DNA of 64,000 nt, from positions 1 through 64,000 of the forward strand of contig CAYSCW010000010.1 of NCBI GenBank assembly GCA_964429795.1, written 5' to 3'. The notes beneath the pieces are model-generated. The model had not been told where the DNA came from. It did not search any database and worked only from the letters and a program-made list of their open reading frames with translations. The translations under genes and the position numbers were made by a program. This document shows, one piece after another, positions 36,195 through 44,532 of the stretch; within the stretch, counting starts at the first letter, position 1, and each line of letters begins with the position of its first letter. Source of the DNA: CAYSCW01 sp964429795 (lineage in GTDB: Bacteria; Acidobacteriota; Aminicenantia; Aminicenantales; Aminicenantaceae).

Positions 36195-37241
36195 ATGGAC
36201 GGTATTGTCGGCTACGGGGCGTACATTCCGCGGAACAGAATTAAGGTGGAGGAAATTGCAAAAGTCTGGGGGGCAGATGCTCCCAGCTACAAGAGAGGGT
36301 TGATGCTTGAGGAGAAATCGGTTCCTTCTCTAGATCAAGATACCATCACCATGTCCGTGGAAGCGTCTAAATGCGCCTTAAAAAGAGCAGGTATCGATCC
36401 TTCCGAGATCGGTGCTGTCTATGTTGGCTCGGAATCCCATCCCTACGCGGTCAAACCCAGCGGTACGGTTTTAGCAGAAGCCATCGGCGCCACGCCTGAG
36501 GTTCACAGCGCTGATTTTGAATTTGCCTGCAAAGCAGGCACAGAAGGGATGTATGTCGCCTTGGGTTTGGTTAGAGCTGGAGAAATCAAATACGGGTTAG
36601 CTGTAGGTGCGGACACTTCACAGGGAGCACCTGGTGATGCCCTGGAATATTCAGCAGCAGCAGGAGCAGCCGCTTTCGTTTTCGGAAAAGAAAAGGTCGT
36701 CGCCAAGGCTCTGGAGACCTACTCTTACATGACGGACACTCCTGATTTTTGGCGGCGGGAATATCAGTATTATCCTCAGCACGGCGGGCGATTCACCGGT
36801 GATCCTGCCTATTTCAAGCATATAATGGGAGCAGCTCAAGGAATCATGAAGAAAGCCGGGGTGCAGCCATCGGATCTGGATTATGTCATCTTCCATCAAC
36901 CCAACGGAAAATTCCCTTTCAGGGTGGGGAAAATGCTGGGATTTGAGAGGTCCCAGATTGAACCGGGCTGGCTGGTTAACAGGTTGGGAAACACTTATTC
37001 AGGATCTTCTCCACTCGGTCTGACAGCCACTTTTGATATTTCCAAGCCCGGTGATAAGATTCTCATCGTTTCCTACGGCTCAGGAGCGGGAAGCGATGCC
37101 TTTATCTTCGAAGTCACAGAAAGGATCGATGAGGTGAGGGACTTAGCTCCAAAAACAAGGGATATTCTGGATAACAACAAGAAGTACATCGAATATGGTG
37201 TCTATGCCAAGTTCCGGCAAAAGATCAAAATGGCAGAATAG
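36195..37241 (+). CDS. Hydroxymethylglutaryl-CoA synthase, archaeal type
   Basis: This 348-residue thiolase-fold enzyme condenses acetyl-CoA with acetoacetyl-CoA to HMG-CoA (or the reverse). The catalytic triad fits Glu80 in GSESHPYAVKP, Cys112 in FACKAG and His234 in FHQPNG. Sequence style and neighbours (thiolase, then DUF35) match archaeal HMGCS, which works in a complex with those two proteins. GGGAGG precedes the ATG. The thiolase starts nine bases after its stop. No HMG-CoA reductase is nearby, so a purely mevalonate role is not obvious. Confidence 0.92.
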   Translation: MDGIVGYGAYIPRNRIKVEEIAKVWGADAPSYKRGLMLEEKSVPSLDQDTITMSVEASKCALKRAGIDPSEIGAVYVGSESHPYAVKPSGTVLAEAIGATPEVHSADFEFACKAGTEGMYVALGLVRAGEIKYGLAVGADTSQGAPGDALEYSAAAGAAAFVFGKEKVVAKALETYSYMTDTPDFWRREYQYYPQHGGRFTGDPAYFKHIMGAAQGIMKKAGVQPSDLDYVIFHQPNGKFPFRVGKMLGFERSQIEPGWLVNRLGNTYSGSSPLGLTATFDISKPGDKILIVSYGSGAGSDAFIFEVTERIDEVRDLAPKTRDILDNNKKYIEYGVYAKFRQKIKMAE

Positions 37242-37250
37242 GAGAAACAA

Positions 37251-38405
37251 ATGAGAGATGTAGCTGTTATCGGTATGGGAATGACAAAGTGGGGGGAGCT
37301 CTGGGAAAAATCGTTAAGGACGATTTTCGTAGAAACGGCTCTCTTGGCTCTAGATGATGCTGGAGTGAACCGGATCGACTCCATGTATGTGGGCTCCATG
37401 TCTTCTGGTGTGTTCGTGGGCCAGGAGCATATTGCATCCATGCTCGCTGATTACCTGGGTCAAAATCCCATTCCTTCGACAAGGGTGGAAACCGCTTGCG
37501 CCTCTGGCGGTCTGGCCCTTAGACTCGGCTGGATGGAAGTGGCATCCGGAATAAGCGATGTCGTTCTCGTCGGAGGTGTTGAGAAGATGACCGATGTCAG
37601 TGGTTATGAGGCCACGTATGCCTTGAGCACTGCCGCTGACCAGGAGTATGAAGGCTACCATGGAATAACTTTCCCCGGCCTGTATGCATTGATCGCCAGA
37701 GCGCACATGGAAAAATACGGTACAACCAGGGAACAACTGGCAATGGTTGCTGTCAAGAATCATCACAACGGTTCCATGAATCCTCTGGCCCAGTTCCCCT
37801 TTAAAATCACTGTGGAAGCAGTGTTGAATTCGGTCATGGTCGCTGATCCTTTAAGAATCCTGGACTGCTCTCCCATAACGGATGGAGCAGCGGCCGCCAT
37901 TATCTGTCCTGTGGAGATGGCTAAAGAGATGGGGAAACCCGTCATAAAAATCATCGGGACAGGCCATGCCACCGATTCGATTGCTTTGAGTTCCAGGAAG
38001 GATATCACTTGGCTCGAAGCCACTTATCAGGCTGCCAAGCAGGCATATGCCATGGCGGACAAAAAGCCTCATGATATCGATATCATCGAGGTTCATGACT
38101 GCTTCACCATTGCTGAAATCTGTGTCCTGGAAGCTCTGGGGATTGTGGAGAAGGGAAAAGGCGGAGTGGCTGCAGAGGAGGGAATAACCTCCCTGGAAGG
38201 AAAGATTCCTGTCAACACAAGCGGCGGCCTGAAAGCTAAGGGCCATCCGGTGGGAGCCACAGGTGTAGCTCAGGTTGTGGAAATCGTCAAGCAGTTACGA
38301 GGAGAGGCCGGAGACAGACAGATCAAGGAGGCCAGGACAGGAATGACTCAGAACATGGGCGGAAGCGGAGGAAGCACTGTGGTCCATATATTTGAGAGAG
38401 AATAG
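37251..38405 (+). CDS. Thiolase (acetyl-CoA C-acetyltransferase, archaeal/SCP2-like type)
   Basis: This 384-residue enzyme interconverts two acetyl-CoA and acetoacetyl-CoA, or cleaves another 3-oxoacyl-CoA. The nucleophile is Cys83 in ETACASGG. The second active-site elements are EVHDCFTIAE and GGLKAKGHPVGATG, the SCP2-type arrangement found in archaeal acetoacetyl-CoA thiolases. The gene lies between HMG-CoA synthase and the DUF35 protein with spacers of nine bases each, exactly the archaeal three-gene unit whose complex passes acetoacetyl-CoA directly to HMGCS. Confidence 0.92.
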   Translation: MRDVAVIGMGMTKWGELWEKSLRTIFVETALLALDDAGVNRIDSMYVGSMSSGVFVGQEHIASMLADYLGQNPIPSTRVETACASGGLALRLGWMEVASGISDVVLVGGVEKMTDVSGYEATYALSTAADQEYEGYHGITFPGLYALIARAHMEKYGTTREQLAMVAVKNHHNGSMNPLAQFPFKITVEAVLNSVMVADPLRILDCSPITDGAAAAIICPVEMAKEMGKPVIKIIGTGHATDSIALSSRKDITWLEATYQAAKQAYAMADKKPHDIDIIEVHDCFTIAEICVLEALGIVEKGKGGVAAEEGITSLEGKIPVNTSGGLKAKGHPVGATGVAQVVEIVKQLRGEAGDRQIKEARTGMTQNMGGSGGSTVVHIFERE

Positions 38406-38414
38406 GAGGGAAAG

Positions 38415-38807
38415 ATGTCGACACCATCGAGATATTGGAGAGAAATTCCCCAACGCTACCGGCTTGAAGCCAATAAATGCGAGACTTGTGATGCCAAATT
38501 TTTCCCGCCCAGACTGCTCTGCCCTCAATGTAAGAGAAGAGATTTAGTGCCCGCTAAATTGGCTGAGAGGGGGAAGGTCCTTACCTATACGATTATACGC
38601 GTTCCTCCCCACCAGTTTGCTGATCAGGCTCCCTATGCGGTGGGAATCGTTGAACTCGATGACGGAGTGAAACTCACTGCCCAGATCGTGGATTGCGATT
38701 TTGAGGAGTTGAAAGTGGGGCAAAGGGTCAGGATTGAATTCCGTAAGATTTTTCAACAGGGAGAGTCGGGAATCCTCTGTTACGGATACAAGTTTGTCCC
38801 AGAATAA
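38415..38807 (+). CDS. DUF35 zinc-ribbon/OB-fold scaffold protein
   Basis: This 130-residue protein has an N-terminal helix and rubredoxin-like zinc ribbon (CETCDAKFFPPRLLCPQC), then an OB-fold CoA-binding domain (GKVLTYTIIRVPPHQF, PYAVGIVELDDG). DUF35 proteins bridge thiolase and HMG-CoA synthase in archaeal complexes. It is third in the unit. After its stop, 214 bases without a gene precede the carboxylase genes; they contain a small inverted repeat around 38903-38924 (CCGTTC/GAACGG). Confidence 0.9.
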   Translation: MSTPSRYWREIPQRYRLEANKCETCDAKFFPPRLLCPQCKRRDLVPAKLAERGKVLTYTIIRVPPHQFADQAPYAVGIVELDDGVKLTAQIVDCDFEELKVGQRVRIEFRKIFQQGESGILCYGYKFVPE

Positions 38808-39021
38808 TCAATAAATGTAGAATAACAGATGCAGGAGCCGTTTCTCCGAACGATCCACAAAAAGAGGGACAATTCTCACACACCATAGATTTGAGCGCTC
38901 TAGGGCCCGTTCCCTGAACGGTCCGGGTTCTTGAAATACGAGGAAAAAAAGGCCTGAATGGGCTAAAATATGACTCAGAGTTAGATTTTCGTTGATATAA
39001 AAAAATTCTGAGGTGAGAACC

Positions 39022-40629
39022 ATGTATAGATTGGAGAGCAAGGTCGACACCAAGAGCAAAGAATACAGAGAAAACTTTGAAAACATGAAAAAGCTGGTAT
39101 CCGAATACAAGCATAAGCTGGCCAAGGTCCAACTGGGCGGACCTGAGAAATACAGAGAGCTTCACAAGAGCAGGAAAAAGCTCTTAGTCAGGGAGAGGCT
39201 GGAAAAGCTTTTTGACAGGAACACGCCATTTCTGGAGCTAACACCCTTAGCCGCCTATGATCTATACGATAATGAAGCTCCATCTGCAGGTGTAGTAACC
39301 GGAATCGGAGTTATCCACGGTCGGGAAGTGCTGGTGGTGGCCAATGATGCCACGGTCAAAGGGGGAACTTACTTTCCTATGACCATAAAAAAGCATGTCC
39401 GTGCGCAAGAAGTGGCTTTGAAGAACCGCCTGCCATGCATTTATCTTGTGGATTCTGGCGGCATATTCCTTCCCCGACAGTCCGGAACCTTTCCTGATAA
39501 GGAACATTTCGGCCGCATTTTCTACAATCAGGCCAGGCTTTCGGCTCTGGGTATTCCTCAGATATCCATCGTCATGGGTTCCTGCACTGCAGGCGGTGCC
39601 TATGTCCCGGCCATGAGTGATGAGACAGTGATCGTTCGCAAACAGGGAACCATCTTCATCGGAGGCCCCCCTCTGGTCAAGGCTGCCACAGGAGAGGAAG
39701 TTTCAGATGAGGATTTAGGGGGAGCCGACGTCCACTGCCGTATCTCTGGAGTCTCGGATTACTATGCCCTTAATGATGACCATGCTCTGGAGATTGCCCG
39801 AAACATCGTGGAAACATTGGATCCTCCCTGCAAATTCCAGCTGGATGTCAGCGAGCCGGAAGATCCTTACTATGACCCTCAAGAAATCTATGGGATCGTT
39901 CCCGCGGATTTGAGAAAAACTCTCGATGTCAGAGAAATTATCGCCCGCTTGGTGGATGGAAGCCGTTTTCAAGAGTTTAAGGAGCTTTATGGGCAGAGTT
40001 TGATCTGCGGCTTTGCCCGCATTATGGGGTACCCGGTGGGCATTCTTGCCAACAATGGAGTTCTTTTTTCTGAGAGCTCACTCAAAGGAGCCCATTTTAT
40101 CACACTCTGCGCCATGCGCAAGATCCCTCTCATCTACCTTCAGAACATCACCGGATTCATCGTGGGTAAGCAGTACGAGCACGGAGGGATCGCCAAGGAT
40201 GGGGCTAAACTTGTCCATGCTACAGCCAATGCGGATGTTCCCAAGTTTACTTTGATCTTCGGAGGCTCTTACGGAGCCGGTAATTATGCCATGTGTGGCC
40301 GTGCCTACGAGCCACGCTTACTGTGGATGTGGCCCAATGCGCGAATCAGTGTCATGGGTGGAGAGCAGGCTGCTAATGTACTGGTTACTGTCAAGCTGAA
40401 AAGGCTGAAGGAGCAGGGTCAGAAACTCACTGAGAAAAAGAAGGAAGAGATGATCAAGCCAATCCTCGAAAAATACGATTATGAAGCCAGTCCCTATTTC
40501 AGTACTGCCCAGCTCTGGGATGACGGTATCCTCGATCCTCTAGAAACGAGAGAAGCTCTGGCCTTAGGAATATCCATGAGCCTGAATACTACCATCCCAG
40601 ATTACAAAGTCGGCATTTTCAGGATGTGA
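39022..40629 (+). CDS. Acyl-CoA carboxylase carboxyltransferase subunit, methylcrotonyl-CoA type
   Basis: This 535-residue biotin-dependent carboxyltransferase transfers CO2 from carboxybiotin to an acyl-CoA. GSCTAGGAYVPAMSDE and the FGGSYGAGNYAMCGRAY segment form the two oxyanion holes. The stretch GGADVHCRISGVSDYYALND matches methylcrotonyl-CoA (MCCB) rather than propionyl-CoA subunits. ATG 39022 is chosen over GTG 39013 because AGGTGAG is correctly spaced from it. The downstream hydratase starts one base after its stop. Geranyl-CoA carboxylase is a possible alternative. Confidence 0.88.
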   Translation: MYRLESKVDTKSKEYRENFENMKKLVSEYKHKLAKVQLGGPEKYRELHKSRKKLLVRERLEKLFDRNTPFLELTPLAAYDLYDNEAPSAGVVTGIGVIHGREVLVVANDATVKGGTYFPMTIKKHVRAQEVALKNRLPCIYLVDSGGIFLPRQSGTFPDKEHFGRIFYNQARLSALGIPQISIVMGSCTAGGAYVPAMSDETVIVRKQGTIFIGGPPLVKAATGEEVSDEDLGGADVHCRISGVSDYYALNDDHALEIARNIVETLDPPCKFQLDVSEPEDPYYDPQEIYGIVPADLRKTLDVREIIARLVDGSRFQEFKELYGQSLICGFARIMGYPVGILANNGVLFSESSLKGAHFITLCAMRKIPLIYLQNITGFIVGKQYEHGGIAKDGAKLVHATANADVPKFTLIFGGSYGAGNYAMCGRAYEPRLLWMWPNARISVMGGEQAANVLVTVKLKRLKEQGQKLTEKKKEEMIKPILEKYDYEASPYFSTAQLWDDGILDPLETREALALGISMSLNTTIPDYKVGIFRM

Positions 40630-40630
40630 A

Positions 40631-41428
40631 GTGGAAAAGAGAGATTATAAGACGATTCTTTTTGAGATCAAAGGCAAGGCTGTTCGTATCCTGTTCAACC
40701 GTCCTGATGTTCACAACGCCTTCAACGCCACCATGATTGCTGAACTGGATGATGCTTTTACAAGGATCAAAAATGACAAAAAAATTCGGATTGCAGTTAT
40801 GACTGGCATGGGCAAATCTTTTTGTGCAGGGGCCGATATCAACTGGATGCGGGAGATCATCCACTATTCTTTTGAACAGAATTTGGAGGAATCCCTTCAC
40901 CTGGCCGAGCTTCTCCACGAGATCTACACTCTGCCCAAACCAACGCTGGCCATGGTGAACGGGACTGCCATCGGCGGGGGAACTGGCTTTATCTCTGCCT
41001 GTGATATAGCCATTGCCTCTGATCAGGCAAGGTTTGGCCTGAGCGAGGTTAAAATTGGACTAGTCCCGGCTGCTATATCGCCCTATGTGATCCGAAAAAT
41101 AGGGGAGTCCAAGGCTAGAGAATATTTCTTGACGGGAAAGAGAATATCGGCCCAGAAGGCCTGTGAGATTGGACTTCTTAATGAGGTGGTTCCTCCTGAC
41201 CAGCTTGAAGGGAAGGTTGAGGAAATCGTTTCCCTTCTTTTGACCTCTGGGCCAGAGGCCCTGGCCAGCTGCAAGAAGCTCATTCAAGAAGTTCCTCGGA
41301 TGTCTTTTGAAGAGGCTAAGGCGTTTACGGCCCGGATGATTGCCAATTTGAGAGTGAGTAAAGAAGGCCAGGAGGGAATGGCGGCTTTTCTGGAGAAGAG
41401 AAAACCATCCTGGACGGAAGAGAAATAG
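40631..41428 (+). CDS. Enoyl-CoA hydratase family, 3-methylglutaconyl-CoA hydratase-like
   Basis: This 265-residue crotonase-fold enzyme starts with GTG at 40631. The oxyanion segments are GKSFCAGADINWMREI and NGTAIGGGTGFISACD. GLSEVKIGLVPAAISPYVI and the W-M after the ADI motif resemble LiuC/AUH-type methylglutaconyl-CoA hydratases. This enzyme hydrates 3-methylglutaconyl-CoA to HMG-CoA in leucine breakdown. Its place between the carboxyltransferase and biotin carboxylase supports that reading. Confidence 0.85.
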   Translation: MEKRDYKTILFEIKGKAVRILFNRPDVHNAFNATMIAELDDAFTRIKNDKKIRIAVMTGMGKSFCAGADINWMREIIHYSFEQNLEESLHLAELLHEIYTLPKPTLAMVNGTAIGGGTGFISACDIAIASDQARFGLSEVKIGLVPAAISPYVIRKIGESKAREYFLTGKRISAQKACEIGLLNEVVPPDQLEGKVEEIVSLLLTSGPEALASCKKLIQEVPRMSFEEAKAFTARMIANLRVSKEGQEGMAAFLEKRKPSWTEEK

Positions 41429-42934
41429 ATGTTCGAAAAAATCCTCATTGCCAACCGCGGTGAAATCGCAGTCAGAATAATGCGTGCCTGTCAGGAAATG
41501 GATATTTCCACGATCGCCGTTTATTCAGAAGCGGACCGCAAAAGCCTCCATGTCCAGGTGGCTGATGAGGCCTGGCTTATCGGACCGCCTCCTGCTGTGG
41601 AAAGCTATCTCGACATGGAAAAGATCATAGAGGTAGCCCACCGCTCTGGAGCAGAAGCTATCCACCCCGGCTATGGCTTTCTTGCTGAGAATGCTGCATT
41701 CGCCAAACTTTGTGAAAAAGAGAAGATAATCTTCATCGGCCCCAACTCCAAGGCCCTCGACCTGGTTGGAGATAAAGTGCGTTCCCGGCTGACTATGGAG
41801 AAGGCCGGTGTCCCCATCATCCCCGGAATGAAAACTGTCCATAAGAGGCTTTCAGACTATGATGCGGAAGCCAGGAAGATCGGCTACCCCTTGATGGTAA
41901 AAGCCTCAGCCGGTGGCGGGGGAAAAGGTATGCGTATAGTGTGGAAGCCCAAGGACCTGAGGCCTTCCCTTGAGTCGGGCAGGAGAGAGGCCAAATCTGC
42001 CTTTGGCGATGAGTCTGTGTATCTGGAAAAGTACATTGAGGAACCCCGGCACGTGGAATTTCAGGTTCTGGCTGATAACTACGGCAACGTGGTTCATCTT
42101 TTCGAAAGAGAATGTTCCATCCAGCGCCGGTACCAGAAGATCGTGGAGGAGACTCCCTCACAGGCACTAAATCCGGAACAGCGCAAGAAAATGGGGGATA
42201 TGGCCAAAAAAGTGATTCAGGTCTCTGGTTATAACAATGCGGGAACAGTGGAATTTCTCCTGGATAAAGATAAAGAGTTTTATTTTCTAGAAGTCAATGC
42301 CCGGCTGCAGGTGGAACATCCTGTAACCGAGCTCACATCGGGTGTGGATCTGGTCCACCAACAGCTAATGATTGCCGCAGGAGAGAAGCTCTCCTTTAAA
42401 CAGGAAGATATACAGCCCAGAGGGCACTCTATAGAATGCCGGATCTATGCTGAGGATCCCCTCCATAATTTTCTTCCCTCGTCAGGAAAAGTGCTTTTCT
42501 TGAAAGAGCCGCAAGGACCAGGAGTTCGTCATGACAGCGGTATTTACAGCGGCTGTGACGTGCCCATATATTACGACCCCATCCTGGCCAAGCTCATCGT
42601 CTGGGCAGAAGAGAGGGATTTAGCATGCCAGAGGATGGTTAATGCTTTGGACGACTATGTTATTCTGGGAATTAAAACGACAATCGATTTTTTAAAAGAA
42701 GTCATCCGCCATCCCCAGTTTCGAGCGGGAAACACCACAACTGATTTCATTAACAAGTATTTTGGCCAGTGGAAAGGGAAAGAGAAAACAGAGGAAGATA
42801 TGAAGGTGGCCTTAATGGCATCTGCATTCACTGACTTGGAGAGGACCGTTCCCACAGCAGCGGGGTTTGTCGAACAGAAAAACGTTTTCTCTCCATGGCT
42901 TAGTCTAGGCAAATGGCGGATTGGAGGAAAATAA
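41429..42934 (+). CDS. Biotin carboxylase subunit of an acyl-CoA carboxylase
   Basis: This 501-residue ATP-grasp enzyme charges biotin with bicarbonate. It begins MFEKILIANRGEIAVRIMRA, has the glycine-rich ATP loop KASAGGGGKGMR, the EVNARLQVEHPVTE active-site stretch, and RGHSIECRIYAEDP. It starts immediately after the hydratase stop. It has no biotinyl domain of its own; that is supplied by the next gene. The C-terminal about 50 residues go beyond the standard AccC core. Confidence 0.93.
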   Translation: MFEKILIANRGEIAVRIMRACQEMDISTIAVYSEADRKSLHVQVADEAWLIGPPPAVESYLDMEKIIEVAHRSGAEAIHPGYGFLAENAAFAKLCEKEKIIFIGPNSKALDLVGDKVRSRLTMEKAGVPIIPGMKTVHKRLSDYDAEARKIGYPLMVKASAGGGGKGMRIVWKPKDLRPSLESGRREAKSAFGDESVYLEKYIEEPRHVEFQVLADNYGNVVHLFERECSIQRRYQKIVEETPSQALNPEQRKKMGDMAKKVIQVSGYNNAGTVEFLLDKDKEFYFLEVNARLQVEHPVTELTSGVDLVHQQLMIAAGEKLSFKQEDIQPRGHSIECRIYAEDPLHNFLPSSGKVLFLKEPQGPGVRHDSGIYSGCDVPIYYDPILAKLIVWAEERDLACQRMVNALDDYVILGIKTTIDFLKEVIRHPQFRAGNTTTDFINKYFGQWKGKEKTEEDMKVALMASAFTDLERTVPTAAGFVEQKNVFSPWLSLGKWRIGGK

Positions 42935-42935
42935 G

Positions 42936-43442
42936 GTGGAGTTTGAGTTCTTGGTCGATGATAAGCCTCATAAGATATCGCTCGAGAAAAAGGAAGGCAA
43001 ATACATCTTTACGCAGGGAGATAATTCTTTTGAGGCTGATATCCATGTTATTTCTCCCCATGTGATTTCTGTTATCATGGGAGAACAGTCATATAAGGTT
43101 TATTTTACTCAGGATAAGGATAAAAAATATTTTTATGTCGCAGGAAATGAATATATCATCAGAGAACCCGGAGAGAGAGAAGAAAGCCTGGAGAGGGGGG
43201 AAGAGGGAACATCGCAAGATAAGTTGATGATCAAAGCTCCCATGCCCGGAAAAGTGATCAAAATTAATGTCAAGGAAGAAGAAAAGGTCCGGAAAAATCA
43301 AACTCTGGCCATAGTCGAAGCGATGAAGATGGAAAACGAGATCAAATCTTCCATCGAAGGCTATGTGAAGAAGATTTTTGTCTCTGCCGGGGATCTGGTT
43401 GATTCAGAAAAACCCCTTATCGAACTCGCCCATAACGAATAA
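42936..43442 (+). CDS. Biotin carboxyl carrier protein
   Basis: This protein is about 168 residues from GTG 42936. A TTG at 42921 is open too, but GGAGGAAAAT just before the GTG fits a ribosome-binding site. The N-terminal half is a beta-strand domain linking to the partner subunits. The C-terminal biotinyl domain carries EAMKMENEI with the biotin-accepting lysine at about 131, preceded by APMPGKVI. It completes the four-subunit carboxylase system, and its stop ends the operon. The 105 bases before the next gene hold nothing recognisable. Confidence 0.92.
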   Translation: MEFEFLVDDKPHKISLEKKEGKYIFTQGDNSFEADIHVISPHVISVIMGEQSYKVYFTQDKDKKYFYVAGNEYIIREPGEREESLERGEEGTSQDKLMIKAPMPGKVIKINVKEEEKVRKNQTLAIVEAMKMENEIKSSIEGYVKKIFVSAGDLVDSEKPLIELAHNE

Positions 43443-43547
43443 TCCATCTCCGACATTACCCTGCATCTACGCTATTGCTCAAATAGCTATTACATGCAAA
43501 AATAAGATAGAAATGCAACGATTTCAGAGGAGAGAGAGTTTAGGAAA

Positions 43548-44138
43548 ATGAGAATGGAAGAGCAGGAACTCGTGCAGCGGCTGAAGCGAGGAGACGAGAT
43601 GGCGTTTGCTGAGATTGTCAAGAGATACAAAGACAAGATGGTGAACTTCTTGTGGCAGTTGACAGGCGATTACCAGAAAGCCGTGGAATTATCCCAGGAG
43701 ACCTTCATGAGAGTTTATTTCAAGGCTCATAAGTACAGGCCGATTGCTCCATTCTCCTCCTGGATTTATGCCATCGCCTCCAATTTGGCCAAAACAGAGT
43801 TGAAGAAGATGAGAAAAATTCAAACTCTCCCCCTTGATGTTATTCAGAACAAGATTGCTGAACCTGGCTCCTATAATAGCGAAGCCGAATCTGATATCGC
43901 CAAGGCTATAGGGAAAGCATTGAATTCCCTTCCTTCCCGCTACAGAATTCCTGTTGTGCTCAAAGATTTAGAGGGATTCTCGCAGGAAGAGATCGCTCAG
44001 ATGTTGAAAAAGCCGTTGGGAACTATAAAAGCGAGAATCAGCCGGGGAAGAGGTTATTTAAAAAAAGAGTTAGAAAAATCTTCATTGAAAATACATCTTT
44101 TAGTGAGGAAAAAGGAGAAAGAGTATGGAAGAATCTAG
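43548..44138 (+). CDS. ECF RNA polymerase sigma factor
   Basis: This 196-residue sigma factor has region 2 (MVNFLWQLTGDYQKAVELSQETF) and region 4 (KDLEGFSQEEIAQMLKKPLGTIK, then ARISRGRGYL). It starts an operon with an overlapping small membrane protein and an HtrA-like protein. GAGAGAGAG and AGGAAA lie before the ATG at 43548; a second in-frame ATG follows two codons later. No GGAAC-type self-promoter was seen upstream. Confidence 0.92.
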   Translation: MRMEEQELVQRLKRGDEMAFAEIVKRYKDKMVNFLWQLTGDYQKAVELSQETFMRVYFKAHKYRPIAPFSSWIYAIASNLAKTELKKMRKIQTLPLDVIQNKIAEPGSYNSEAESDIAKAIGKALNSLPSRYRIPVVLKDLEGFSQEEIAQMLKKPLGTIKARISRGRGYLKKELEKSSLKIHLLVRKKEKEYGRI

Positions 44139-44520
44139 CCTTCTGGAAAAACTCACAAGGGTCAAAGCTCCTCTGGATTTCGAACAGAAAGTTTTGGCCC
44201 AGCTTTCTCTGAGAAAGAGACAGCTCAGAGCAAGAACTCTTCGCCTGTCCTTGGCGGGAGCCTTCGCTGCCCTCCTGGTTTTGCTAGTAGCGATCAATAT
44301 TTTCTTCCTGCCCGGGAAGGGCCTGGTTAAACTCACAGGTTTGGAGGAAGACCTGTCATCCCCACTTTCCAGAGGGCAGCAATTGGCACCAAGGGAGTAT
44401 ATCCCTATCATAGAGGCCGTTGACTATCAAGGAGAAATGCGAAGTGTCTCCAGGGATCCGGCAACCATTTATATACTGGAGCAAGTTTCCGATGAAACTA
44501 GTACAGAAATCCTGTATTAG
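44125..44520 (+). CDS. Small single-pass membrane protein, probable anti-sigma factor
   Basis: This 131-residue protein has a cytoplasmic N-terminus (about 1-45, basic near the membrane), one transmembrane helix (LAGAFAALLVLLVAINIFF) and a periplasmic tail of about 60 residues. It lacks a zinc anti-sigma motif. The gene overlaps the sigma factor by 14 bases and precedes the HtrA-like gene, the sigE-rseA-degS-like order. Anti-sigma function is inferred from topology and place. Confidence 0.7.
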   Translation: MEESSLLEKLTRVKAPLDFEQKVLAQLSLRKRQLRARTLRLSLAGAFAALLVLLVAINIFFLPGKGLVKLTGLEEDLSSPLSRGQQLAPREYIPIIEAVDYQGEMRSVSRDPATIYILEQVSDETSTEILY

Positions 44521-44532
44521 GGAGGATACAAA

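Noticed and set aside
38903..38924. Terminator between the DUF35 and carboxyltransferase genes
   Set aside because: The stem is short with a mismatch and no T-run follows; it may be a repeat fragment, so it was only mentioned in the DUF35 entry.
42921..42936. TTG start at 42921 for the biotin carrier protein
   Set aside because: GGAGG directly before GTG 42936 is well placed for the GTG, and the TTG would lie inside the biotin carboxylase end.
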